Below are positions 47,254 to 58,375 of a DNA stretch of 64,000 nt, in pieces. The DNA is from Hemibagrus wyckioides (lineage: Eukaryota; Chordata; Actinopteri; Siluriformes; Bagridae). Numbering within the stretch: position 1 is the first letter of the stretch; the number at the start of each line of letters is the position of its first letter. The DNA is taken from contig NC_080723.1 of NCBI RefSeq assembly GCF_019097595.1, forward strand, positions 11,516,011 to 11,580,010. Direction: 5' to 3'. Made by a program: the position numbers and the translations under genes. Below the pieces are notes generated by a model. The model was not told the DNA's origin. It saw only the letters and a list, made by a program, of their open reading frames with translations, and searched no databases.

Positions 47254-48100
47254 TATATTTCTGTTATAAAGAAATCCCAGTAGAATTTACCTCTTGAAGT
47301 AATCTTTCTTTTTAAAAAAAAATTAATGTATTAAATTATAACTCATCAAACCCAGACAGAATGCAATTAAGATTGTTGTTAAACCATCTAGGGAAAATTT
47401 CTCAGTTTAGCTACAGTTGCCTATTCTAGCCTTCTGTTGGTGTCAGAACAGAGTAAGTTTTACATTGTATGCACATGAGTCTCTACATGCTGCTGTACTG
47501 CCTTCACTCTGAATATATATTGCCGATAATGTCCTGTAAGTGCTCTAGCATCAACACTAACAGCATTATGACGTTTGATCCACAAAATAATTAACACCCA
47601 ACTTTAACTAAATGATTCCAATTAGTAAATAAGATCGTCGCTGTTTCTCTCTGCTCTGTCCTGTTGTTCCGGGGACATTCATTTCGTGAAATCGTTACTC
47701 GTTCAAAAAAAACCTGTGCAGTGTCAATCAGAGTAACTGAAGCATGCTTAAATCTCTGTCATTTTAAAGCCAAACTTTCAAACTTTTTCATGCTGATAGA
47801 TCTGTCAGTGGGTTGGAGAAAAGGTGCTTTACTGAACCAGGGTTTATACACAGGCTAAATGAGTTAAGGCTTCAACCTAAGGATAAAATGAACTAAATAT
47901 AGTTTAACAAGCATGACTTGTTATAAAAACAGCATCCTTCGTGCAAGATTCTTCGTGACTGAAGTTGAGGAGGGTGAAAGCATATTTTACAAATACTGGC
48001 AAAGACAAAAATGGATTTTATGCAAAATATATAAATTCAGGTAATGGTAAATTTTAATTTAAATGTCATTCTTTGTTAGTTTTTTCCATTAACAGTTAGG
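47254..48100. other. Intergenic, no gene
   Basis: AT-rich DNA with no recognised exon or transposon. One 64-codon frame near 47664 has no domain. Confidence 0.4.
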
Positions 48101-48600
48101 CACACTGACCAGGCATAACACTTGACCACCTGCCTAATATTGTTACACTGTGTATTCTAACACCTTTCTATCAGAACCAGCATTAACTACCTCAGCAATT
48201 TGAGCAACAGTAGCTTGTCTGTTGGATCGGACCACTGGAGCCAGCCTTCACTCATCATGTGCATCACTGAGCCTTGGCCACCCATGATCCTGTCTCCGGT
48301 TCACCATTGTTCCTTCCTTGGACCACTTTTGATAGATACTGACCACTGCAGACCAGGAACAGCCCACAAGAGCTGAAGTTTTGGAGATGCTCTGATCCAG
48401 TCGTCTAGCCATCACAATTTGTCCCTTGTCAAACTCGCTCAAATCCTTACGCTTGCCCATTTTTCCTGCTTCTAACACCAACTTTGAGGACAAAATGTTC
48501 ACTTGCTGCCTAATATATCCCACCCACTAACAGGTGCCATGATGAGGAGATCATCAGTGTTATTCACTTTACCTGTCAGTGGTCATAATGTTATGCCTGA
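48101..48600 (-). mobile_element. Internally deleted Tc1-like element (family B)
   Basis: It is the same family as 8343-8891, with terminal repeats cactgaccaggcataac and gtcataatgttatgcctg. Only the N-terminal transposase region remains ([20 protein letters not shown]). It lies directly next to one end of the hAT-like element. Confidence 0.82.
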
Positions 48601-48604
48601 GTAC

Positions 48605-51600
48605 ACATCTCCTGTACTTGAGTGAAAGTAGAGATACTCTAGTTAAAATGTTACTCCAGTTACAGTATAGGATCTCCATTTAAATTTTTACTTGACTTAA
48701 CGTACTTGTAACCAAATGTACCTAAGTAAAAAAAGTAGTACACTTTTCCTAGCACTAGTGTTGTAATTATTTGTATTAACTATTCATTTTATGTGAGAAG
48801 AATCTGTCACTCTACTCACACATGCCTCTTAGAAATCAGTTGATACATATGTTACAGTTAACATTATTCTGAGCAGTCATGGTACACAGGGGGAACATGG
48901 AGGGCTGTAAAATAGCAGGATTTGAGAACAATGAAGCTTTCCTGTTGGAATTAATTTTATACATAACCTAGTAACAAAGTAAAGCCTGAATAAGCACTTG
49001 TTCAAAAAACCAACACCTTGTTCAACCAAACCAACAATAGATATTGCTTTAACAGAACTGGACCAAATCAAGATTTCTTTGCAAAACAGCTACGTACTAC
49101 CTCCAGTAGGCTACCAATTACTTAAGCAAAGCTACAGAATCTCTGAAACAGGAAAAGCCGTATTCACTTTTAAAGACAACTTGCAGAGTGCTGGGAAAGA
49201 TTTCAGAATATCTGTGTCATCAACTTTGCATGCAAGGTAACCATCTAACTTCCGAACTTTCCTGACCATGAGTTGGCTTCATGATTACGAAGGACCCCTC
49301 TTCAACAGAGGCACTGAAGCCAACACCTGGTCTCTTTTTCCAGGTGGTCCTTGATGAAGTCCAGACCTGAAAAAGAAATTTACTGAGATGCTTAGAATCA
49401 TGTCAGACATTTTACAATCACACCAGCATGAAATTATTCATATTTACATTTCAAAAATCTTTATGGCCCTATGTATTTCCAGTCTGCATTTGAAACCAAC
49501 CACAAAACAAATTAATATCAATACCATGATTAATAATTTGAAGTGATTATTAAAATGTTTTGATTTAGTTGTTTTTAGTCTTTTATTAAGATCACTTGTC
49601 AAAAACAAAACTGGATAGCTGAAGGAGTTTTATCTAGTTTAATGATGTTTTTGTACATTGTCCAGGATGTTTTGAATTTCAGTACAAGGATTGCAGCAGC
49701 AATAAACTCAGGCTCTGTAAGCATGTCACCAAAGTGGTTCTGCAGTCCTTCTTGGACAGCATCCACCAGAGGTTTGCAATATTTGGAGGATATCCGGATT
49801 CTGTTGAGTTTGGAAATAAGTAGGCTGAGAGTATTCAGCAGCCATCCCATCATCGATTTCAGCTTGGAGAATGTTGATGGCTTTAGCAAGGGGGCTTATT
49901 GTTCTGGCCTACTCCTCCAGAAAGGCTATTTTAACTGGACTTAACCTATGGACTGGACCTATGACACACATAATTAAAAACAATGAATCATCTCGTGTTA
50001 TCACACATTTAATAGAGGAGGGGTAAAGCTCAACTTTTTTCTTTATTCTTCTCCACAGTAAATCAGTTCCTCAGTGATTGAATCAACTAAAATTAACCTA
50101 ATGGCAGGTTAACATGCAACTAATCATTTAAAGGCAGTGGGCTAGGATTTATAAAAGGGTTAAAAGAACTGCTTCATTATTGCGATATTTACTTTCCAAC
50201 ACCTTATATGGATTCAAGTAATTGCAAAAAACAGCACTTACATGGGAAGCTTCAGTGAAGTGCATACAGTTTTGATAGCTCCCTCTACCTGACCTTTAAT
50301 GATTCGAAGAATTCTCTCAACAGCCAAGAACAAGGAATTCCATCTTGTTGTGTTTGGACGGATCAGCTGAATTTCGCACACCTCTTCTATCATTTCTGCT
50401 GCTGTAGCAGACCTGCCACACTTGTTCCATAGTGCATGGCACTTTGAGAATGTTGACCGGAAGAGCTCCTTGCACACCTCATTTGAATTTACCTTTTCAG
50501 CATCCACGGTTGAAATAAGGTTTAATAAGTGGCACACACACTGATGATGTTTAAAGAGATGGAATTGCAAACCATCATCCTCATCCAAATCAGTGATCAC
50601 ATCAACAAATTCCACCTCTGCACCATCCACATCCTCATCGTCTTCCTCACCCATCCCAGGAGCACATCTTTCTCGTCCTTATTTGGATCATATTTGTTTT
50701 CATCTTGCTCTCCAAACAAATCGAAACACATCCATTATCTGTTGAAGTGCGAAAAATCTTGTTCTGGATACAGAATTCTGAATGTTTTTCATTTAGTGCA
50801 CAAGCCAAAATATCAAAAGTATGTGGTCCTTTTAGCTGCCTGTATGTAAGTGCCACCCAGAGTGCTGGGATCAAGCCAGTGGGTTGTGACACCTAGGAAA
50901 CGTCTCCTACATGGACTCCAACAATCTGTGGTTGTGGCAATAAAATCTATTTCCTTCATCTTCACTTTAGGGTTTTGTTTCATTTCCATAGCAAGTCCAT
51001 CCATTGTGCGTCACAAGGTGGGGCATGACTGAGGGATGAGTTTGGCTGAAGGTTGTGTATAAGGGATTTAAATGCTGGCTGGTCTACCAGGCTAAAGGGT
51101 TGGAGACTCTGGATGACAAAGTTCTGATTGATAACCTTGGTTTCTCCTAACTTCAATTGTCTTGAGGTTGAAGGAGCTACGTCAGATTCTGCTTTTCTTT
51201 TTTGTGAAGTTAGAGCAACATTTTTCTCCATTTTTCACCATGTTTTCTCTTTAATTCCACATGTCAGTTTCCCTCTCTATGATAAACATCAATGTTCAAT
51301 AAGTAACTTCCACAAATCCTGTGAACTTCCCTCAGAACAGAGAAGCTGCTTGGATGAGCAGTGAAGTGTAGTTAATATGACTCAACTTCCAGAAAAGCCT
51401 ACTAAGGCAAAGAATAGCACGTTATAAATTCATACAGTCAGTGAAAGCTGAATTTGTGGAAATAGAAATCTTTGGTTAAGAACCTCCTCCAACTAATGTG
51501 TTTACCATATCACAATAAGAGAGCTTCAGTAAAAGGTGAAAGAGATAATTAACTATTTGGAACAGAAGAAAAAAAACTTGCCTTACTAGATTGTTGAATA

Positions 51601-51990
51601 ACATTAGCAACGTTAGCATAGACTACCGCACAAAATTAATATGACATACTTCACACATAATAAAATGCTTTACTGTTGCAAGCTAACATTAGATTTCATA
51701 TATTTCTTCCATCGTAGGTCCTCGCATTTAGTCTAACGAAAAAGCTACATAGGTCAAAAATAAAGCGCACACTTTTCCTAGGTTTGTTTGCTGTGCTGTA
51801 ATTGGACAAGTAACAAGAAATGTGGCATAATACAGTGGAGTAGAAAGTATGGTATGCTACTTTAAAAATGTAGTGGAGTGAAAATAAAAAGTCTCACATT
51901 TTATTATACTTTAGTAAAGTACAGATACTGAAAAAAGATACTTAAGTACAATAACGAATTACATTCATTTTGTTTCTGCCCACTACTGGG
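48605..51990 (-). mobile_element. Decayed hAT-like DNA transposon
   Basis: Both ends carry the tract of short gtacttaagta / gtactttac motifs typical of fish hAT termini (48610-48760 and 51830-51985). Minus-strand transposase pieces lie between. The left end is poorly defined because a deleted Tc1-like element abuts it. Confidence 0.65.
49599..51231 (-). pseudogene. hAT transposase pseudogene
   Basis: Broken minus-strand frames follow in order: a Lys/Ser-rich start with PAFKSLIHNLQPNSSL; IDFIATTTDCWSPCRRRFLG; GPHTFDILACALNEKHSEF; HHQCVCHLLNLISTVDAEKV; IRPNTTRWNSLF; and EGLQNHFGDMLTEPEFIAAA. These are standard hAT blocks in standard order. Shifts and stops separate them, so no full enzyme can be made. 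The C-terminal dimerisation region was not recognised. Confidence 0.82.
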
Positions 51991-51996
51991 TATATA

Positions 51997-52227
51997 AGAG
52001 AATGGAAAACACCAAACTAGTGTTAAGGCTAGATTTGGAAAAGACTGGCTTTATAGATTTATTTCTCATTCAGATCGTGAAGTATTCAGCTGTGTCCATT
52101 TTGATAAGGGAAATTTTCTATTGAAATACACGGAACAACTCATAAACAAACTGGAATGTGATTGGAGACAGAACTTATATCATGATTCCCTAAACGAGTT
52201 CATGCTTGAATTCCTTGAAAACTATTA
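51997..52227 (+). other. Unidentified open reading frame without ATG
   Basis: Immediately beyond the hAT-like right end a frame stays open for about 76 codons to a TAA. It includes GKDWLYRFISHSDREVFSCV, HFDKGNFLLKYTEQLINKLE and FMLEFLENY. A possible donor, GTATGT, lies just after the stop. I do not recognise the protein, and a frame of this length can arise by chance. It may be an old exon or element fragment. Confidence 0.25.
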
Positions 52228-52999
52228 AGGTATGTATAACATAACTATGTATAATATTGCACTGTTCCTTATATAATGCCATGCTAATGTGTACACTTTT
52301 GAAGAGTACATCCTTGCAGCCAAAAGATGTTTTCAATTATTTTATCTTTCAGTGTTGATGGTACCAGGGAAGATGGTTATCTGGTCTACTAAAACCAAGC
52401 TATGTACAGTAATACATTAATACATGCATGTCATTTTGTTTATTATCGTATATATTATAGGGTGAGGGTTTCTCAGGGTTAGCAGTTATCCTGGTGGCTG
52501 TCAAACAAAAAAAAGGCAGTATGATACAATTAATAAATACCCATTGATTTTTTACTTTCAAAACAGTTTACTAGTGTGAAAATAATTAACTTATTTATAG
52601 CAGATCTTTTTTAAATATATCTATTATAATCTTTTGTCATTTCTGTTTTTAGAATGTAGCTGAGACCGGCAATGAGGTTACCACAGTGCATTTTTTAAGT
52701 GGTACCTGTCACCATACACTAAGTGCTAAAGCTACACATCATACATTAAAAGTCAACAAAAAATTCACCCTAAACTGCAGATAAATGCATATAAACTCAT
52801 AAATAAATAAATAAATAAATAAATAAGAACAACAATGAGGTCTTAGTTTATTAAAATTACATATTTTTAAGTGTCTAATCATTAATAAACATTATCACCA
52901 TACACATGCTTCACCAGTAGGGGGCGAAGATCCACAGGAAAGAGTCGCTGTATGGCCAAGTCTGACTTCATGGGGAAAATTCCTTTATTTCTTTATTTT
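52228..52999. other. Intergenic, no gene
   Basis: AT-rich DNA with an AAAT repeat near 52800-52826 and no recognised coding sequence. Confidence 0.4.
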
Positions 53000-54480
53000 T
53001 TATTTAAGCCAAGAGGCACCCAGGTACTCAATAACCTATTCCATCACCTTTTTGCTCTCCATCTCTGTTGCATTGTCCATTCCATCCTGCTCTCCACCCC
53101 CTGAATCTGCAGCTTATCGAGGCCATGTGTTCAGAAATGGTTGTATATTGTGTTTCTCTCTTTTCTTTTTCTAATTTTATGAGTGCTGTCTGAGTCTGTC
53201 TAGTTATTTGTTTTTGGTTTCCCCTATGTATAATTTTTGGCATTCCCTACATCTGATGGTATACACCACATTGAAATTCTCCAGATGTATGGTCTGCTAA
53301 ATCGGTGCACCTTGTCCAGAATGCTAGTTTTTTAAATATTTAGTTTGTTATGTGTGTGTTCTTTCTTTTTTGTTCTGTTTTCTCATGGTCACTTTTGTAC
53401 ATACCAATGTCTTATAATATATAAGATTTTTGTTTTTTTCTGTGTGCTGCAATGGGTTTGATGTCTGCCAGTTCCACTGCCAGTTCCTGGGCCTGTTGGA
53501 GGTGCTTTCTAAGCTCTTTATTGAAGGTTTGTGGATAATGTGAATAGGTGAGTACAAAAGGTATTATTTATAGCTGATTTTTTAAATTTTTAAATGGTGC
53601 TGGATCCTGTCAAAAATTTTGTTTTACATCCCTTTGTTTTACATTCCCACAGGAACCAATTGACTTAACCTCTGGACCTGAGTGCCCTAAACAGTACCTC
53701 CACATCCTCTGCAAAGCTGCAGATTCTATGGAATAAAATTAATTGTGATTTCACTATTCTTTTGAAGGGATGGAAGCTGCTCTTATGAAACAGAAGTGCG
53801 TGTCTGTCTGTGTCTTTAAAAAACACTTTTGTGGCCAGACACTTTTTTTTCCCATTTTCTGGAGGCTTAAAAAATGTTTGTGTGTCTAAAAACCCCACTT
53901 TGTCTTTCTGTATGTTGTATGTGATTTTTATTAATGTATGCTGGGAATAAAACTATTAAAAACATCATCCTATGAGTAACTCCAAATGCCAAATATATCA
54001 TCCAGAAATCTGTAATATACTATTGGTAATTTGTTGCACTCTTCCCATGTGCTCATGTACAGATTTGTATAAGCCGGTGCAAACTTTTTCCCCATTGAAG
54101 CGCCATGGGCCTGGAGACCCAACTTTAAAAGTTGTAAAATCTCTTCATCAGGTCTATTGCTGTCTATCTGTGTCATATTATATTTGTGTAAAGGGAATTA
54201 ATATCAATGGTATATAAAAAGGCAGTCTCTGGTACAAACAACTTATTTATTTTATTGACTAAGTTATAAGTGTCCCGGATATAACTAATGTGTTTTTGAT
54301 ATAATGGATTGATAAAATGATCAATGAACTCCGCCATCCGATCCGACTCAGAAATGCAATGGCTGATAATTGGATGACCGCATAGAAAAGGCACACTCCA
54401 TTTCTCAGGAGGCTTGAGGGTTTTCACAAGCATAAGTCTTGATGAGTTGGAGTGTAAAGCACTCACACCCACAGGCTAGA
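53000..54480 (-). mobile_element. Penelope-like retroelement fragment (RT plus GIY-YIG)
   Basis: Reading down the minus strand: EFIDHFINPLYQKHISYIRD and FLYTIDINSLYTN (54.2-54.4 kb); MGKKFAPAYTNLYM and YYRFLDDIFGIW (54.0-54.1 kb); LDTQTFFKPPE and HALLFHKSSFHPFKRIVKSQ (53.7-53.9 kb); then NFNVVYTIRCRECQKLYIGE (about 53.2-53.3 kb). The first parts are the reverse transcriptase with its catalytic DD; the last is the GIY-YIG endonuclease. Stops and shifts inactivate it and the 5' part is missing. Confidence 0.85.
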
Positions 54481-55904
54481 GGTACGTATCTCACATGTTA
54501 AACTGCTCAAAGTTTTAAGACAGTTTAGAGAACTGCTTTGACCCAGGGCCTTTGGCTCTGCAGTAAAGCCAAGAATTTATTGATTTATTTAGTCTGAAAA
54601 ATTATAACCTGGTCATTAATGCTGGCAGCAAACACATATTTAGTATGTACAATTTGTCAGGACTTGGTCAGTGGCATTGTTATTTGTGGACAAGCTCCAT
54701 TTTGCCATCCGGTTGTTAGCTGAGTTGAGTGGCAGTTGAACTGTCCAATCCGTGGAGGGGCTGTGTAAGGCGCCCAGCCTATCATCTGTAAGAAGGGGTG
54801 GAATCTGTCTGGAGTATGTAGCTCTGTGCAGTGTGTGGTCTGTTGCCTGCCATAGCCTAGTGGTTAGAGCGATTGTTTATGAAGCTCGGGCCTGTAGACA
54901 GATTGAAACACATGGTTCTTAGGCAGAGAAACACGAGTCTTAGGCAGAGGCTACTGTATACGCTATACACTTGTTGTAATATATAATAAAAGCGTTGTTT
55001 GTTTTTTTTTGTTTGTTTTTTCTTCGTTTGCAGTTGATGTGGAAAATACTAGTACAACATTGTTTTATCCAGGTTGTGCCACACGAAAGAACAACTTTTA
55101 CTTCAGCTATTCTTGAAAAATTTTTAGGAAGCACTTTCTCTCTAATTTTGAATTTCTTGAGACGATATTTCTTAAACGATCTCCTTTTTGAGGGTGTCCT
55201 AAACACAAGTGTGCTACGAAATGATAAAACATATACAAACATAACGTCAATATATAGCACAACAAATTCACAAAAAGAAACAAACAGAAACAGACAGCCT
55301 GCTCATTCTACTACCATACAACATAAAAAGTCATTACAAAAACCCAGATAATGTACAATTTGGATCACCATATTTTTCTAACAAGAAATAAATAATACAT
55401 ACTTGAAGCATGAATAAAATTAATTGCGATTTAAGATGAGAATTTGGAGAGGACTTCAAGGAAAAGAGCAAGGTCATAGAGAAAAAGGAAGGCAGTTTCA
55501 GGCAGAAGGAGCTTTATATTCAAATTACCTACGTTCGACTTCTTTCAAAATTTCGGGAAAACCTGTTTCAAATAGGAGGGACAATCAAAATAAGTACATA
55601 TGAAAATAAACAGAAACCAGTTAAAGTGCCTTCTGTATTTGGGCTGCAAGCAGTTAAGGACACCCTGAAGAACTCCCGTAATACTGTAGCACGGACATGT
55701 TTTTTCTGTCGGAGTAGCCTGGAACACGTTGATGAGAAAAAGGTTTGTCCTAAATGCATCTTGTAGACAAAAGGATAAGTGGAAAAATAAGAATAACGCT
55801 TTTGGCTATAAGCCGCATTAAATGAGATTGGAAATGAAATGTTGGCTCTCAAGACGTGATGGGGATGCAATTTAAGAAACCATGTTGACCATGCTGATTA
55901 GGAT
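54481..55904. other. Intergenic, no gene
   Basis: No recognised gene. A tRNA-like A-box phrase (tagcctagtggttagagcga) near 54856 suggests a SINE head, but no B box follows. Other open frames of about 100 codons show no domain. Confidence 0.4.
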
Positions 55905-56220
55905 AACTCAAGTCAAGATTCAAGAAGCTTTTTATTGTCATTTCAACGAAATATCGCTGACACAGAACACAGTTAATAGAAACAATGTTAGAACACCACA
56001 TAGAGCTGCATAAAACAACACAGAGCTAAGGACTAAAAGTAAGTTTTAGAGCAGGTAATACAAAGCCAAACAGTACAGATACACAAAATAGCACCGACAG
56101 TATACATTCCGTATAATATGTTATACAGAACAATGTGCAAAAATAAGAGAAGTGTAAACAAAAACAGTTCTTGCTGTTGGTGGCAGTTTGAAATGACATG
56201 TAAACAGTCATAATATGGGT
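55905..56220 (+). repeat. Dispersed teleost repeat, second copy
   Basis: It opens with caagattcaagaagcttttt and attgtcatttcaacgaaata, resembling the reverse of 44920-45240. The rest is diverged and no coding frame is recognised. Confidence 0.5.
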
Positions 56221-56948
56221 GGTGCTATGGATGAATATTGAATTGAATTGAGTGTTTGAGTGTGTGTTTGAGTTCGAGTTCAGAACAGTTCAGTTCACAC
56301 AGTTGAGTGTGTGTGTAAGTTCTGTACAGTTCAGTTCTGGGTGTTGGCTTGAGGGAAGAAACTGTTACACAGTCTGGTTGTGAGGGCCCAAATGCTTCAG
56401 TACCTCTTTAACTGTTAGCAGTAGGCTTTTTTGCTTTCAAATTCACACATGGCATGTAAAGTTGTATGTCATGTTTAGGATTATAGTTCATGAAGTACTG
56501 TGAGGCCCTGGAAGACTGTAGCAGGGGTTTACTAAAGGACTAGATGAAAATGACTAAATAAGTTCATTGTTAGATCTAAGATTCAACAGTTTGTCATTTG
56601 TACAGCAAACAGTGTGATACACCAATGAAGTTCTTACTAACACGTAATTTAAGGACATAAAAAAACATTAGTATATATAAGGTGGAAATTACAAATTTAC
56701 AATTACAAAAATTACTCATAGTGCAAAAAAAAGGAAAGAGACAAAAAGTATTTCCTGTATAAAGTGTACGGTGTACGATTTAACATAAAGACATCCATCC
56801 ATCCATTTTCTATACCTTCTTTATTCCTATATGCAAAATCCTGTAGAGGTAGATGAGTAGAAGAGTCCATGTTGCTTATTTGCATTAAGAATGCAAATAA
56901 GTATGTGTATTTGCGATGAATGCAGACATAGTCTGTAAGTCTCTGATG
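56221..56948. other. Intergenic, no gene
   Basis: Short loosely repeated gttcagttc phrases at 56280-56340 are followed by AT-rich sequence without recognised features. Confidence 0.4.
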
Positions 56949-57445
56949 TACACTATATTGCCAAAAGCTTTGGGACACCCATCCAAATCACTGAATTCAG
57001 ATGTTCCACTCACTTCCTTGGCCACAGGTGTATAAACTCAAACACCTAGGCATGCAGACTGCTTCTACAAACATTTTTGAAAGAATGGGTCACTCTCAGG
57101 AGCTCAGTGAATTCAAGCGTCACGCCATGCCACCTGTGCAATAAGTCCGTTCATGAAATTTCCTCACTACCAAATATTCCACGGTCAACTGTTAGTGGTA
57201 TTATAACATAATAATATAATAATATAAGTGGAAGCAATTCAGAACAAAAGCATGAAGTGGTAGGCCATGTAAAATTAGTTCAGCAACTTTCAGCAGAGTC
57301 AATAGCTACAGACCTCCAAACTTCGTGTGGCCTTCAGATTAGCTCAAGAACAGTGCATAAAGAGCATCATGGAATGGGTTTTCATGGCCAAGCAGCTGCA
57401 TCCAAGCCATACATCACCAAGTGCAATGCAAAGCATCGGATGCAG
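56949..57445 (+). mobile_element. Truncated Tc1-like copy of the same family
   Basis: It begins with TA and the terminal repeat cactatattgccaaaag, followed by the same leader and transposase start as the 43.8 kb copy. Small deletions and a short ATA-repeat expansion break the frame. The sequence stops at ...cggatgcag, where a 31-bp minisatellite begins. Confidence 0.85.
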
Positions 57446-58375
57446 GTCTGTTTTTGGGTGCTGAAGGCGTCCGTAAGTCTATTTTGGTGGTAATGTTTCC
57501 CCAGGTTTATTTTTGTGTTATTAAAGTCTTTTTTGGGGTACCCAATGTGTCCCCAGGTCTGTGTTTGGGTGCTCAAGGTGTTCCCAGGTTTATTTTGGTG
57601 TCATTAAGGTGTAACCAGGTCTATTTTGGCATAATTAAAGTGTCCCCAGATCTATTCTTGTGTCTTTATGGTGTCCCCATGTGTGTTTCTGGGTGTTTCC
57701 AGGTCTATTTTGGTGTCTTTTATGTGTCCCCTTAGGTGCTCCAGGTGTCCCCAGGTTCGTTTTCGGTACACACAGTGTCCCCAGGTCTGTTTTTAGGTGC
57801 TCAAGATGTTCCCAGGTCTATTTTGTCATTAAGTTGTCCCCCAGTCTACTTTAGTGTCATTAAGGTGTCCCCAGGTCTATTTTGGTGTCCTTAAGGTGTC
57901 CCCATGTCTGCTGCTGGGTGTGCAAGGTGTCCCCAGGTCTATTTTGGTGTCATTAAGGTGTCCCCTGGTCTATTTTGGTGTCATTAAGGTGTTCCCAGGT
58001 CTATTTAGGTGTCTTTAAAGTGTCCCTATGTCTGCGTTTAAGTGCCCAGTGTGTCCCCAGGTCAGTTTTGGGGTGCACAAGGTGTCCCCAAGTCTATTTT
58101 GGTGTCATTAAGGTGTCCCGTGTCCGTTTTTGTGTGCTCAAGGTGTTCCCAGGTCAATTTTGGTGCTTAAGGTTTCCCCAGGTCTATTTTGTGTCATCAA
58201 TGTGTCCCCATGTATGTTTTTGGGAGCTCAAGCTGTCCCCAGTTCTAATTTGGTGTCCTTAAGGTGTCCTCATGCCTGTTTGTGGGTGCCTAAGGTGTCC
58301 TCAAGTCTAATTTGGTGTCCTAAAGATGTCCCCATATCTGTTTCTGGATGCTCGGGGTGTCTCCAGGTCTATTCA
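57446..58375 (+). repeat. 31-bp minisatellite
   Basis: Roughly 30 imperfect units have the core gtgtccccaggtctattttg followed by gtgtcattaag. Units vary by substitutions and small indels. Long open frames across it are by-products of the repeat. It begins exactly where the Tc1-like copy at 56949 ends. Confidence 0.9.

Noticed and set aside
48998..49240. 80-codon plus-strand frame followed by a donor-like GTAACC
   Set aside because: It lies inside the hAT-like element, has no recognised homolog, and no partner exon was found.
54841..54900. Possible tRNA gene
   Set aside because: An A-box-like phrase is present, but there is no B box, no acceptor-stem pairing and no clear anticodon arm. At most it is a SINE head.
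57446..58375. Regularly spaced repeats that could suggest a CRISPR array, and open frames of 60-137 codons
   Set aside because: The 31-bp units run directly into each other with no spacers, and the host is a vertebrate. The frames come from the repeat.
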